Source: Cyanidiococcus yangmingshanensis (Eukaryota > Rhodophyta > Bangiophyceae > Cyanidiales > Cyanidiaceae). Taken from it: a stretch of 64,000 bases of DNA. Below, piece after piece: positions 20,632 to 31,368 of the stretch. The first letter of the stretch is position 1; each line of letters starts with the position of its first letter. Under the pieces are notes generated by a model. That model ran no database searches. It had not been told where the DNA came from and saw only the letters and a list, made by a program, of their open reading frames with translations. The position numbers and the translations under genes are program-made. The stretch spans positions 356,781 through 420,780 of the forward strand of contig VWRR01000018.1 of the NCBI GenBank assembly GCA_013995675.1. Reading direction: 5' to 3'.

Positions 20632-21747
20632 ATGGTTATCCTCCAAAAAGCCGCCGCAAAAAGGGCAACAACCCCTGGGCTTTTCTCTCAGAGAAAAACA
20701 GTGGCTTTGGGGTTCACTCTGAGCAATGTTGTGCGCCGTTCGAGGCACGTTGAGAACGATCTTCGAAACCGCAGCTGGGTTTGTGTTCGTCGAGTCAGCC
20801 TTGGTGTTCGGGCACGACCGCGGGTTTGCTCCCCTGAAGCGCTCGTTCAGACGAGGCGATACCGAGACTGTCGTGCTCGCAAGGGACAAGCACTCTGCGC
20901 GACTGCAGCCAGACCGAGTCCAGATGAGCATCAAACAACGCCTTCAGCGGATTCCTTGAACGTCTCGGCGGAAAAGCGGGAGCTCAGCGCTCAACGACAA
21001 CGTCGAGCACGACTCAACATCGTCGGCATCTTTTTTCTTCTCGTTACGTTTGGATGGTCCCTGCCACTCTTCGTTCTTATGTTGGTGCTCTATCCATTCG
21101 TGCTGCTCTTCGATCCCTACAGAGCTCGAATTTACGACTGGGTCGCCATGACTTGGATGCAGCTCTCGATGAGATGTACTGGCATCAGTCCTCGTGTCGT
21201 TGGGAGAGAGCATCTGCTGCCTCCGGATACGACGGCGCTCTACGTCTGCAATCATAACTCCTATCTGGACATTTACACGGTGGCTTTTCTGGGGCGTCGC
21301 TTCAAGTTCGTCTCGAAGAGTAGTGTTTTTTCGATTCCGCTTATCGGCTGGGCGATGCGGATGGCTCGTCAGATAGGTATTGAACGGGAGAGTCGTCGTG
21401 ATCAGTTACGTGTTTTCCGAGAGATGATCTCGCGACTTGAGCACGGAGTATCACTGTTGCTGTTTCCGGAGGGGACACGCTCACAAGATGGCATCCTTCG
21501 GGCTTTCAAACAGGGGCCATTTCGAGTGGCCAAGGAGGCTCGTGTGCCCATTGTGCCCTTGACGATCACCGGTACAGCACAAGTGATGCCTCCATGGGCA
21601 CTGGCACCTTTATGCTGGCCCAGACAACAGATTACCCTCACCATTCATCCGGCGATATCGAGTACGAATCGAAGTGTGTCTGAACTGATTGAGGCGGCTC
21701 GTGTGGCGATCGCCAGTGCCTTGCCACCGGCGTTGCGAGGCACCTAG
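20632..21747 (+). CDS. Plastid-type 1-acyl-sn-glycerol-3-phosphate acyltransferase (LPAAT, PlsC family)
   Basis: This enzyme adds the second acyl chain to lysophosphatidic acid, producing phosphatidic acid. The PlsC acceptor motif HX4D is present as NHNSYLD (H208, D213) and the FPEGTRS motif lies at residues 278-284. A hydrophobic segment (IFFLLVTFGWSLPLFVLMLVLYPFVLLF) precedes them, as is usual for these membrane-bound enzymes. The ATG at 20632 gives 371 residues with a long basic Arg/Ser-rich leader of about 100 residues, compatible with a plastid transit peptide. It follows the plastid GPAT at 8.5 kb in the same pathway. It diverges from the methyltransferase gene. Enzyme class is firm; plastid location is inferred from the leader and the similarity to bacterial PlsC. 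Confidence 0.9.
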   Translation: MVILQKAAAKRATTPGLFSQRKTVALGFTLSNVVRRSRHVENDLRNRSWVCVRRVSLGVRARPRVCSPEALVQTRRYRDCRARKGQALCATAARPSPDEHQTTPSADSLNVSAEKRELSAQRQRRARLNIVGIFFLLVTFGWSLPLFVLMLVLYPFVLLFDPYRARIYDWVAMTWMQLSMRCTGISPRVVGREHLLPPDTTALYVCNHNSYLDIYTVAFLGRRFKFVSKSSVFSIPLIGWAMRMARQIGIERESRRDQLRVFREMISRLEHGVSLLLFPEGTRSQDGILRAFKQGPFRVAKEARVPIVPLTITGTAQVMPPWALAPLCWPRQQITLTIHPAISSTNRSVSELIEAARVAIASALPPALRGT

Positions 21748-23606
21748 GCGCGTTGTGGCGTTCAACTGACATTCGCGTTGATATTGGATCAGAAACGACT
21801 TTTCGGGTTGAGCACTGAAGCCCCTGGACGAGACGCGCTTGCCACTGAATGGGCATGGTGTGCTAGACGGAGCGTGTTTCTCGCCAGCAGGGCTTGAACA
21901 CCACGCTCATTGGGCGATTTCTCCTGCAGCGTCGTTGCAGGAGACTTGCATGGCAACGTCGACGACATGTGCACACCAATGAAGAAGTTTATCAACTTGC
22001 GTTCAAGAAGACTGTCTCTGGGTCCACACCATCTCGGACGTGATCGAAGATGACCACTCCTACAGGTCTGGTGATGGAGACGTTTCTGTGGATGGGTATC
22101 AAGTGCGCGCTGTCCGCTACCTGATGCCTAGCTTGAGCGTGCGCTTGCGAACGTATCAGGAATACTTGGCAGTTGGGATGATGCTATCGGTATCTGACTA
22201 CAACAGGCTCTTTCGCGACTCGGGTGGTAAAAAAGGGGTTTTTTGCGCCGACTTGATTGCTCTGCGAGTCTTGCCACGAGTGAAACGCTCAGTGATGTTC
22301 CCTGCTGTTTGATAACGGGTGGTGTGTCTCGTCTTTACAAGATTCGTTGATGCGATCAGCTTCGCCTATTTTCGACGTGACTAGAGGACTGGCAGGGCAC
22401 TAGGTGAGTCGCCTTGGTCTGTTACCTCACGCATACGAGTAAACATGAGTGTTTCTAAGGTTTCACAATGGTTCGTCTATGAGGGAAACTGTGATGCGCT
22501 GTCGATGCTTGAGATCAGGGAGCTTGAGGCTATCGTCTTAGGTCGCTGCCCACTGCTGTGATCGATGGACAAGGCTGAACATGATTTCCGAGTGCTGAGT
22601 GTTGTCGACGCCTGTTCGCGTTTGTCGGGTCAGAGCGGTTACGCAGCGCAGACACGATCGAGGACCTGACCAGGAGAGTCCTGCAGCCGCACGCTCATGG
22701 TTCATGTTCGGAAAAGAGCGTTCGCTCGAGCTATATTCACGTTCATGTTACGGTTCAAGATATTTTCAAGGACGCGTCCATCGGGATACGAATCCCGTCT
22801 CACACCAATGGAGGCAATGGTTATGACCGTTCCATCAGCAATACTCTCCTTATCCAAACAAGGCTGCAAGGATGATATCAAAATCACTTTGACGAAAAAA
22901 ACATGTTCGCGTGAGATAAAATGATTTCGTTCGGTCCGGACTAGGCTCGTTGTTGTTGTTGTTGTTGGTCTTGTCCGTGATGCAGTATCGAGGTTTCTCG
23001 GTCGCATTGTCTATCATCAGTGGTCAGACGAGTCTATCAGAGCTAGATTTTGATCTATCAATAGCGCCAATTTTTTGATGGTGAACGACGATCTAGACGA
23101 GAGGTCTCAAGTGAATAGGGTCGAGTCGCCAAGGTCGAGACACCCCCAAACAGATGTCTATTTTTCGTTGTGTACTCGGTTTTGATCGAGAGTGGTTCGC
23201 TGAGGATCGTTCCCTGTTTCTGGTTTTCTGTAGCCATTCCCGGCTGAATTCGCAGAAACATGGCAGACTTTTTGGTTGTCACTGCTCGAGACCCAACGAT
23301 ACGAGTCGGAGACGGATCGAATTTGTCCTCGAGCTGGAGTAGCGAAGAAGTTTTAGGCTACGTGTGGACTAGAACCAATGGATCCATGGATTGTGAACGG
23401 ACCCAAGGAATTTCTGAAGAGAGCTCGAGAAACTACGAGAACAAGGGCGTTTTATTCCCTTCCGGTATCTTTTCCGAGACGCTCATTCATGATCGGTGCG
23501 TGTCAGCGTATATCGGCACCATACGGACATGCACTGGATACCATTCCATCAGGCTGCATCTCACATGCATTTCGTACCCAAACATTGAAGCGTAATCTAC
23601 GAAGAA
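21748..23606. other. Intergenic, convergent, 1.9 kb
   Basis: This AT-richer gap lies between LPAAT and the glycine-rich gene. It contains a short GTT trinucleotide run at about 22948-22967 and scattered short TCTATC-type words near 23000-23060. A 90-codon plus-strand frame at 22040-22312 has no recognisable features. No gene is called. Confidence 0.4.
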
Positions 23607-24521
23607 TTAAAAGCTTATCGAAGCGTTTCCGCCGGCACCACCACCCCCGCCTTCGGCTGCGATACCACCACCGCCTCCTGCTCCGCCTTGGCCACCCTCG
23701 CTATAAGAACCTAGCACTGCCACCAATTCCGCCAAGGCCGCCATTAGCGACAAAGCTGCCACTTGCCTCCGATCTCCTCCCGCTCCTCCATATCCGTAGT
23801 CATATCCCCCGCCTCCTATGCCCCCGTCGCCGCCGTTTCCTGAAGCGCCGCCCACGCCGCCGGCTCCACCACTGCCACCGAAGGCTCCCAGTCCCGCCCC
23901 ATAGCCACCAACTCCACCCGCCCCGCCATTGCTGGCGAGGCCGCCGTCACCGCCGGCACCGCCCTTACCACCAAAACTGTAGGGTCCCTGGGCATTACCA
24001 CCAGCTCCACCAAAGCCGCCACTACCGACAATGCCACCGAAGCCTCCTGCTCCGCCGGCACCTCCTTCTCCGTCGGTACCTATTGCTCCGAGCACATTGC
24101 CATAGCCACCCATGCCACCATTGCCACCATTGGCAGCGGGGCCACCCTCACCGCCCGCACCACCTGCGCCACCTTCACCACCAAACGCGCCAAAGCCACC
24201 ATCACCACCTCCATTGCCGTTACCAACAGCACCACCTGCGCCGCCAGCGCCTCCAGCGCCACCCAAAGCAGGCGGGGTTGGTGTTGGAGTTGGTGGTGGT
24301 GGTGGCGGCGGCGGCGGCGGCATGCGTACCATCGCTGTCCTCTGCCTCCAATCCATCCCATTATTCGCAGCCATAGCTTTCTCATACGCCATCCTCGAGG
24401 CAAGTCCTCGCCTATTGGCCACAGGTGCCTGGGCCATACGGCGTACAACCGCAGCCTGGACTAGAGCCGAGTGTCCAAACAACAGAATAGCAGCAATGAT
24501 AACGGCTAGAATACGCTTCAT
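23607..24521 (-). CDS. Secreted proline/glycine-rich protein with internal compensating frame change
   Basis: This 304-residue protein begins at the ATG at 24521 with a classical signal peptide (MKRILAVIIAAILLFGHSA, cleavage near VQAA). A short hydrophilic region is followed by a run of ten prolines plus a Thr-Pro stretch. The rest is almost entirely Gly/Ala/Asn repeats of GGAGG, GGNGG and GGYG types. Such composition fits a structural extracellular or wall protein, but no enzyme domain is visible. Near 23705-23780 the glycine pattern is lost in the annotated frame (RRQVAALSLMAALAEL) while the neighbouring frame reads FVANGGLGGIGGSA, matching the repeat. A -1 shift followed by a +1 shift therefore appears to have scrambled about 25 residues without truncating the protein. 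Confidence 0.75.
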   Translation of the reverse strand: MKRILAVIIAAILLFGHSALVQAAVVRRMAQAPVANRRGLASRMAYEKAMAANNGMDWRQRTAMVRMPPPPPPPPPPTPTPTPPALGGAGGAGGAGGAVGNGNGGGDGGFGAFGGEGGAGGAGGEGGPAANGGNGGMGGYGNVLGAIGTDGEGGAGGAGGFGGIVGSGGFGGAGGNAQGPYSFGGKGGAGGDGGLASNGGAGGVGGYGAGLGAFGGSGGAGGVGGASGNGGDGGIGGGGYDYGYGGAGGDRRQVAALSLMAALAELVAVLGSYSEGGQGGAGGGGGIAAEGGGGGAGGNASISF

Positions 24522-27320
24522 GACTGTGTCAAACTCGAAATATGTTTCACTAGTTCGGTGCGCGAGACTCGATATGCACTCGAGCCGCTGTCAAGTCAAC
24601 CGACTGTCAACAACGCCAATGACTACTCAGCATTTATCCGTCTTGCATTCCACTTGAAGCCGAGCTGTAGCCTGAGATCTCACCGCATTCGCGTTAGAGA
24701 TTCGAGCTCGCGGCACTGTTCTTATCGCACGGACGCTTCTGTTCGGAGAACACTCGCCAGATTGTGTAGTCACGCGATCACGTCAGCGACACGTTGCGCA
24801 GCGAGTCATCTCCCAGCATACACGTGCGAGACGAAGTCCTTTTGCGGTAAAAATATGCGGTACATTCACCCCAAGATCAACGCTTGAGGGGATGACGCTT
24901 CGGGCTCGTCCCCGGCCAAATCTGGCGTATCGATCCCCTAGGGGATGCGCGCGCGATGCGTGGCGTGTGCGAATCAAATGATCCATTTCGGACATGCCAT
25001 GTGGAGATTCCATCCACGGAAGAGGCGCGGCCTCGATCTCGCCAGTGCGTTGTTCTTGGCGACGTCGCTCGATACGCCAACGGGGATGTCGCGTACCGAA
25101 CTCCAGTACTGGCAGGATCTGGGGCACGTGTCTCCATCGGACACGTTTTTTTGAGTGGATGCGCTACGACCATGGACTGGTTGCGTGATGGAGCGTAGTC
25201 GGAGCGCTGCGCTTCAGTGCCGATGCGCCTCGGCACGTATGCGTGCGCCCTCGCGTACACGTGTCCGTATCGATCGATCCGTGCATAGGCGTGTACACGT
25301 GTCCCTATCGAATGCTGCGTGCGTACACTTGTGCGCATGTGTGTCTGTGCGGGTATACACGTGTCCGCTGGATGGAATGCGGTGAGATGATGCGCCCTCG
25401 ATGCAGCTGTCGTTGCCAGTGGCCGCTCGGCGTGCACGTTTGTGTACGCGTCGACGCTGTATCCATATCATGAAGTTGAACGAGACATGTACCACGTTCG
25501 GAACGAGTGCGTCTTTGTGTACATGTTTCGAAGCACCTGGGCGGTGAACTTTGTTCAAACGAGTTGTCTGGATGGTTGCACTGGATTCGCGTTTGTTCTG
25601 AGCGAGACCTAGGAATCCTTATCCAAGTCTTGTGTTCGAGTCGGCTCGAATTTTTGAACGCAGTGGTATTCCAGTTGTTTGGTAGCGTGCCTCGTTGGTA
25701 TCTCTGAAAGCGCGACGACGAACCTGTTGCACTTCCGGGGACGCTAGACTAGGCGAGTCTTTTTGCTTTGGCCTCTTCTGGACCGCTACTAGGGCAAGTG
25801 CGAGCTGTAACGTGTCTAGGTGCGTTTATTGGTGTTCGTATCGCAGCACGCAAAGTCGTTCTCTTCGGCACGACGTGACGCACCGCGAGCTTGGTTTTGT
25901 CGCGGGCCTCTGCAAGCCGAACCCAGTCGCTGGTTGCTTCCGGCGGGACACAGTCGCTCAGCCGGTCAGCGCTGGGTTGGCGGCGCACGTCGTCTCATGG
26001 TCGCTACTCATGTCTTTGGTGGTATAGACTAGAGGTCTATGGTTCCAGCAGTCTATCATACCGGAGGTCTATCAGATCAGAGCGCTATGATGCCAGAGGT
26101 TTAGCTCGTCCCAATGCCGGCGATGAGACGTTCATATCGAACTCGTATCCGAGCGATCGACACACAGGTTAGGGTTGTCCCTACGCGCTGCCATCGCTCG
26201 GCAGAGGAAGACGCACGATCTGGAACTCGATGGTAGAGTATCCTCGTCACGCTCTGGCATCGAGGCGTATCTTCCGAGCCTCGTCTCGGATTAGGGTCTC
26301 GACTCAAGGCGCCGAGGATATGTAAGCGCGGAACCCTTTCAGGGACAAACGCTTGGGGCGCGCCTTACTACAGTCTCGGCTTGCGTATAGACGTTTTCGT
26401 GGATCGTCCGGGCGTCGGCGCTGATCGAGGCTTCACCAATCAATACTGGCTCATCTCGGCGGTATGGGAGATGGCCATTTGGCTTGGCGTTTTGCTTGAT
26501 TCGCGTCTGCATACCGCCTGATTCGCTGTTCGTGCGAGCAAACTGCCCGTGATAGGAAGGGCGGAAAGCGTCAATCGGGCGATTGGTCGATGCTCGAAAC
26601 GTACTAGCAAACCTGTTAGTCTCTGGGCGTCAATGCATCGCCTCGAGTGGAAGAGGCCCCAGCTCCGATCGGCACAAGGACAAGGCATGGATGCCTTGAA
26701 CCCAGCAGCACAGCCAGCGCCAGCGACTCTGCGACCAAAAGGGTTCTGGAAGACGTGACCGCACGATCCGTCTAGGGGCAGTGCTCCCTGGATGCCTTTG
26801 ACGCAACGAGCTTGGGCGCATCCATGAATGGAGCATGCGTCGTTATCTTATGTAGATCTCGCATGCCTCTTCGCCATAGATGCCGCACCGAGAGGCCGCA
26901 ACCTTCTCTCAAAAATGGTGCACGACGGAACGTGCGTGCACACCGTGGCATGCTCTGGCGACGTGCTTCGACCGCTTGCATGGCCCCGAGTTTGAAGGTC
27001 CGAAAGTGCCTCTCCGGCTATCGGTTCGGAATCGAGCTGCGCAGCCACTTGAATACAGCAGGCTCCTTGGTCATCATTCAAGGACTGTTCGGGCACCGAC
27101 TCCTATGAATGATGACACCTGATGGATTCCACTGGCAGCTTTTGCATCCAGTTTCGTATCGAAACCGTCCTCATAGCGTCGATTCTGAGATTCATGCAAG
27201 TCATGGCGGGCTCGCGCTTCATGGCGTGCGCGTCGTAGAGACCATTGTTGTTTGTTTTTCACAAGTGTTTGACGTCTCTGAAGGTCACCGGTAACACCGT
27301 CTAGGCTCGGTGTGTCGTTG
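24522..27320. promoter_or_regulatory. Long divergent intergenic region, 2.8 kb
   Basis: This is the longest gene-free stretch in the window, between the divergent glycine-rich and CYTH genes. It holds a cluster of CACGTG palindromes at 25124-25366, alternating purine-pyrimidine runs around 25230-25440, and short repeated GGTCTAT/AGTCTAT words at about 26025-26105. No coding region is supported. Confidence 0.45.
25124..25366. promoter_or_regulatory. Cluster of four CACGTG (G-box/E-box) palindromes
   Basis: TACACGTGTCC occurs three times (25256-25266, 25294-25304, 25356-25366) and GGCACGTGTCTCC once near 25123. All contain the palindrome CACGTG, the core recognised by plant-type bZIP and bHLH factors. 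They lie 600-850 bases upstream of the glycine-rich gene. A regulatory role is inferred from clustering only. Confidence 0.4.
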
Positions 27321-27971
27321 ATGTTTGTAAAGGCCACTCGGGTGGTTTGGTCTGTGACAGGCTCCTATTTTCGATCTGGGCGGCGACAGAGGTGGAGGCC
27401 TTACCGCCAACAACTGTCCCCGAGGTTGTGCAAGGCTCGGAGTATGCAGCCTGAAGGCGTGCCTCGTGTTACAAACCAGGAAATCGAACGCAAGTTCCTG
27501 GTTGAAGCGGATGCTATTCGCTGCCTCCTGCAACAGTCTCAGGGAACACACTACGCCCAAGGCTATCTCTGTGCGGAGCCTGATCGCACCGTTCGGGTCC
27601 GTATCGCTGGGCACGAGGCTTTCCTGACGGTCAAGGGGCGTACACGCGGCTATACGCGGGCGGAGTACGAGTACCCAATCCCTCTCCGAGACGCTGAGGA
27701 GTTGCTGGAGACACTGTGTCCACCACCGCTGGTGGAGAAAGTGCGCTATCGAATACCAGCGAGCGAGCCTGGCCTCGTTTGGGAAATCGACGAGTTTCTT
27801 GGCGACAACGCCCCGCTTATATTGGCGGAAATCGAGCTACCTACTGAGGATACGTCGTTCGAGCGTCCAGGATGGCTCGGTCAGGAGGTCACTGACGATG
27901 AGCGCTACTATAACGCCTCACTGCAACGACATCCGTATCGCCTCTGGGGCCTCGGCCAAGGAGCTCCGTAA
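27321..27971 (+). CDS. CYTH-domain triphosphate tunnel metalloenzyme
   Basis: The CYTH fold binds triphosphates in a beta-barrel tunnel; bacterial and plant members hydrolyse inorganic tripolyphosphate or related substrates. The signature ExExK is present as EIERKFLVE. Later tunnel strands follow in order: RTVRVRIAG, AFLTVKGRTRG, RAEYEYPIP, VEKVRYRIP, VWEIDEFLGDN, ILAEIELPTED and the family ending VTDDERYYNASL. The first ATG (27321) gives 216 residues with a basic Arg-rich leader of about 40, compatible with organelle targeting. A second ATG at 27444 would give a cytosolic protein starting just before the domain. Family is firm; substrate and location are not determined. It diverges from the glycine-rich gene. 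Confidence 0.87.
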   Translation: MFVKATRVVWSVTGSYFRSGRRQRWRPYRQQLSPRLCKARSMQPEGVPRVTNQEIERKFLVEADAIRCLLQQSQGTHYAQGYLCAEPDRTVRVRIAGHEAFLTVKGRTRGYTRAEYEYPIPLRDAEELLETLCPPPLVEKVRYRIPASEPGLVWEIDEFLGDNAPLILAEIELPTEDTSFERPGWLGQEVTDDERYYNASLQRHPYRLWGLGQGAP

Positions 27972-29573
27972 GGCACTGAAACTTTCGACAGGAACGATCG
28001 ACGGAATGACTTGAGATCCCCAACACCCTTGGGGACGTGTGCTAGGTCGAGTTCTCATTCACTGGCGTGGTCGATCCCATTGTATGCGACGCGGTGCTCA
28101 CCAAATTCCTGCTCTGTTGCCAAGCATACATCGTATGAATGGGATCATATGTCCAGAGTGCGCCAGAGGATCCGCGTATCCGCTGCGTCTCGACAACCAG
28201 CATGAACGCTTAGGCGAATACAGGACTCCATGACGACGGCTTATTTGACTCTGGTCAATGATTGCTGCGTTCAAGGTAGCGAGGATAAGGGTTTCCTCGA
28301 CCGCTGCATCTAAACAGTTTCGCTTTCGTTCCAGTCCAGACTTGCGGCAAAACGGATCCCTATTTTAGCGCGTCATCACAGCGCTCGTTGGCGCAGTCTC
28401 TGTTAAAAAACAAGATTTTCACGCTCTGATCACTTTAATTATGTTGTGTGCGATCATTTGGAAGCACGCTTTGTGAAAGAACAGGGTTTCCACGCTCCGG
28501 CCACTTTCATTGTACCGCAGGCAACAAGTTGGAAGCGACACGACGTCAACCAATGGTCAGTCGGTACGCAGGATGGATTTCTCGACCCGCAACGCGGATC
28601 ATGTCTCCCCAGAGGTCTCTCTTTTTCGGGAGCGACAGGTATAGCCGAGTGTTCCCTGGGCAGCGCTGCAGACACCTCCGTTCGCTGCGGCTATCCACCA
28701 GGAGATCGAAACACCGCCGAGCCCATGACCTATGTGAAGTAGACTCTCCAGGTTCCGGTCCTGGGCCTTTCCGGCCGGTTATCCTGCTGAACACTTGTTT
28801 CATCGACAGCACGCTCGGTGACATGGCATCCGGAGATGATAACGCTCCCCAGATCCCATAGCCTGATGCGGAATAGTCACCGAGCCAGGAGTCGCTGTGA
28901 AGCGCATCAAGGCTCGGTTACGCTCTTCAACCCCTTGTCCAGAGTGAAACTGGGTATCGGTAGGCAACGAAGATGGTCAAGAACGTATTGGATAGGATTG
29001 GACGAGCGAAGTTAGGCGTTGGTCCGTCATTCGCCCCAACTTTTCGGTGGGCCGGTGTGCTCTGCCGACAACGGGGTCGACAGCCGCCAGGCACTACCTT
29101 GTTGCGGTGGAGGGCTTGTTTTCTCTTTCAACAGTGGGTTCTGTTGACCCTAGTGCATCGAGTTCGGGTCTTGTCTTTGCGCAACAGTCGCCTTAGGAAC
29201 GCGTGTTTCTGTCTACTGGCTGTGCGTTTTCAGGAAAGCGCACTAGTCAGTGGGAGCGCTTCATTCAACCAAGTACTCTTTTGTAGAGGACGTTTCAGGT
29301 CTGCAACCGGCATGAGGAGGTGATGCGTCTCCACGCCAGCACCGCTTCGGGAAACCTCGAGCCTGGTTCCGTGCTGCTGATCGCACTGGTGCTCGATGCC
29401 ACGGGCTCACTTGCAGAGTCGTCGCACAGTCCTGATGCCTGGCCCGTTGAACTCGAGTACTTGGCGTGCTGTGTGGCTGGCGCCTGGAGAGCAGAGTCGC
29501 GCTGGACCTAGACCAAACGTTCACCGCACTCGACCGGTCGCTACCGCAGCTGAACCAGCAGTAGATCTGAATA
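27972..29573. other. Intergenic with a 71-bp direct duplication
   Basis: This gap between the CYTH and RGP1 genes should contain the RGP1 promoter. Apart from the diverged direct duplication at 28408-28540, no structure was recognised. The short open frames here overlap on both strands and look random. Confidence 0.4.
28408..28540. repeat. Diverged tandem duplication, about 71-bp period
   Basis: Copy 1 near 28408-28466 and copy 2 near 28479-28538 share AACA(A/G)G, TTTYCACGCTC, CACTTT and TTGGAAGC in the same order and spacing. The copies have diverged at roughly a third of their sites. Confidence 0.5.
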
Positions 29574-31368
29574 ATGAAGCCACCACAGATACCTGCTTCA
29601 GCAAAGTGGAGTGCTTTGCTACCTAGTGAAGGCCCAACCTGGTTTTGTGACTGGGAGTCGCAACCACTTGAACCAGATGTCTTGGACGGAGGCATCGAAG
29701 CGGAAAAGTCGGCGCCGTGGCTGGCTGCTCTCTGGGATCTCATGGAAGCGGTGGGATATCCAGTACGTTCGGTAATGAATGCATCGCTGTCGGATAGGTC
29801 GACCCATAAGGGTCTCATTTTCGCTAGTCGGGCGTGCTGTGTCGCCAGACTGATACGTCTGGACTCGCCAAAGCTGCTCGCTTTCTGTGTACAGGGGCGA
29901 CTGCCTTCGACCTTGCCGCCGTCGTTCGATGGAAAGTATGTGCGCTATCGTTTACGGGGTCGGCGTGGTGGCCCAACTTCGCGGACGGGCACCAATGAAG
30001 TTGCATCTACCGTTACGGATCCGCCCGCGACTGGCACTGACCAGCCGATTCACGAACAATACTCTTTGGTCACCTGCACGTTCAGCAGAACAAACAGATG
30101 CTAGGAGCAATGGTCGATCGTGCCGTGGTGTAGCAGCAGCAGCAGCGGCAGCAGCCGCTGAAACGAAGGCATCTGAACAGACCCAAGACGAACGACTCTT
30201 GGAGTCTAGATCAGCGCCTTTTGGAGCACTCTCTGTCGACGGGGTCGCGCTCCTTGATGCCATCTCTCTGCGAGGAGGATCGGATGCATCCCTTGTCGCC
30301 GCTGGTTGGCATCCATCACCACCGTTGGTGCCGCAGATGTCGCCGTCATGGTCTGAACGACGAGCATCGTCGCCTTGTATGCTGGCCCTGTCACCATCGA
30401 TGCATCAGACAGCGGCGCTGTCAAATCCGCAACAACCGATTCCATCCTCCTCCCCGGAGAATGGGTACGTTGCTGGCCAAAGCGAAGGTTCCACAGCGAC
30501 GTTCCCACTTCGAATGGATTTGGATGCAGCTCAGGTACCGGTGGAGATCTCTACGAACCTCGAGTCGATTCTGTCTGCGACATCGAACGGTAGATTGACG
30601 GCGTATCCGACCACAGCACCGAACGAATGGGACGAGTCCTCGTCGAGCACGCTGTCTGTGAAGATGAATGTACTGAGTGCACCATCAGAAAGGATCCTTC
30701 AACTGCCGCTTTGGACCAGGTGTTTCAGCGGCTCCCCGCTAGCCAGAGAACCGTCGGCGACGAGCAATCAGCCGTCATCGGTGCAGCTGGAGCGGTCCGT
30801 ACCGCGTTGGACCCCCTTCTCCCTGCGAGTGGAGGCAGCAGGTATGGGTCATGTTGCTACAGTCCACCTTGAACGGAACTGTTTTGCTCTTGGTGAATCG
30901 GTGCCAATCTGCGTCGATTGGAGTTTGGCGGAACACGCCTGTGTCTATATTCGTGGCACGCTGGAGTCCGTAGAGATCCTTCATCCACGGCATGCGAGTA
31001 CTCAAGCGGCATCGCAGGTTGAAGCAAAAAAGAGCACTGCACCCAAAAAACAAATCAGAGCGCCCGGCCACCGACGCCGTTACAGAGAGCGAGCTGAGCC
31101 CTGCGTCGGTCTCCACTCATGGCAATGGGCGCCCGTACTCCCCGAGGAGGAAGACACTCCTGTGAGTTTCACCACTCGTGCAGTGCAGCTGCAGTGGATG
31201 GTGCGAATCCAGTTTCTGTTACCGAAGCGAGAATTTGCGAGCACATACGAACAACGAGAGGAGGAGTGGAGGCATACACCGCTTACCTTGGTGACTTTAC
31301 AGATTCCGTTGCACGTTGGCGGAGCACTTTTGAGTAGTCCGGCGGTCGCTACCGAGACACTGCTCTAA
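29574..31368 (+). CDS. RGP1: RGP1-like subunit of the Ric1-Rgp1 Rab6/Ypt6 exchange factor, one +1 frame change
   Basis: Rgp1 with Ric1 activates the Golgi GTPase Rab6/Ypt6. The ATG at 29574 starts a segment ending in the Rgp1-type strand LPPSFDGKYVRYR. The natural continuation YGVGVVAQLRGRAPMKLHLPLRIRP lies in the next frame. One extra T in the TTT run at 29951-29953 (CGT T TAC GGG) reconciles them. The second frame then runs uninterrupted to 31368. It contains a polyalanine run (30132-30158), a long Ser/Pro-rich insert, and C-terminal arrestin-like strands HVATVHLERNCFALGESVPICVDW and FTTRAVQLQWMVRIQFLL typical of the family. The second frame has no ATG near its beginning. Family assignment rests on strand patterns in both halves; the insert is not conserved. 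Confidence 0.6.

Noticed and set aside
23378-24657. Plus-strand Pro/His/Arg-rich frames, up to 332 codons
   Set aside because: These are antisense readings of the glycine-rich gene, whose signal peptide and repeat pattern identify the true strand.
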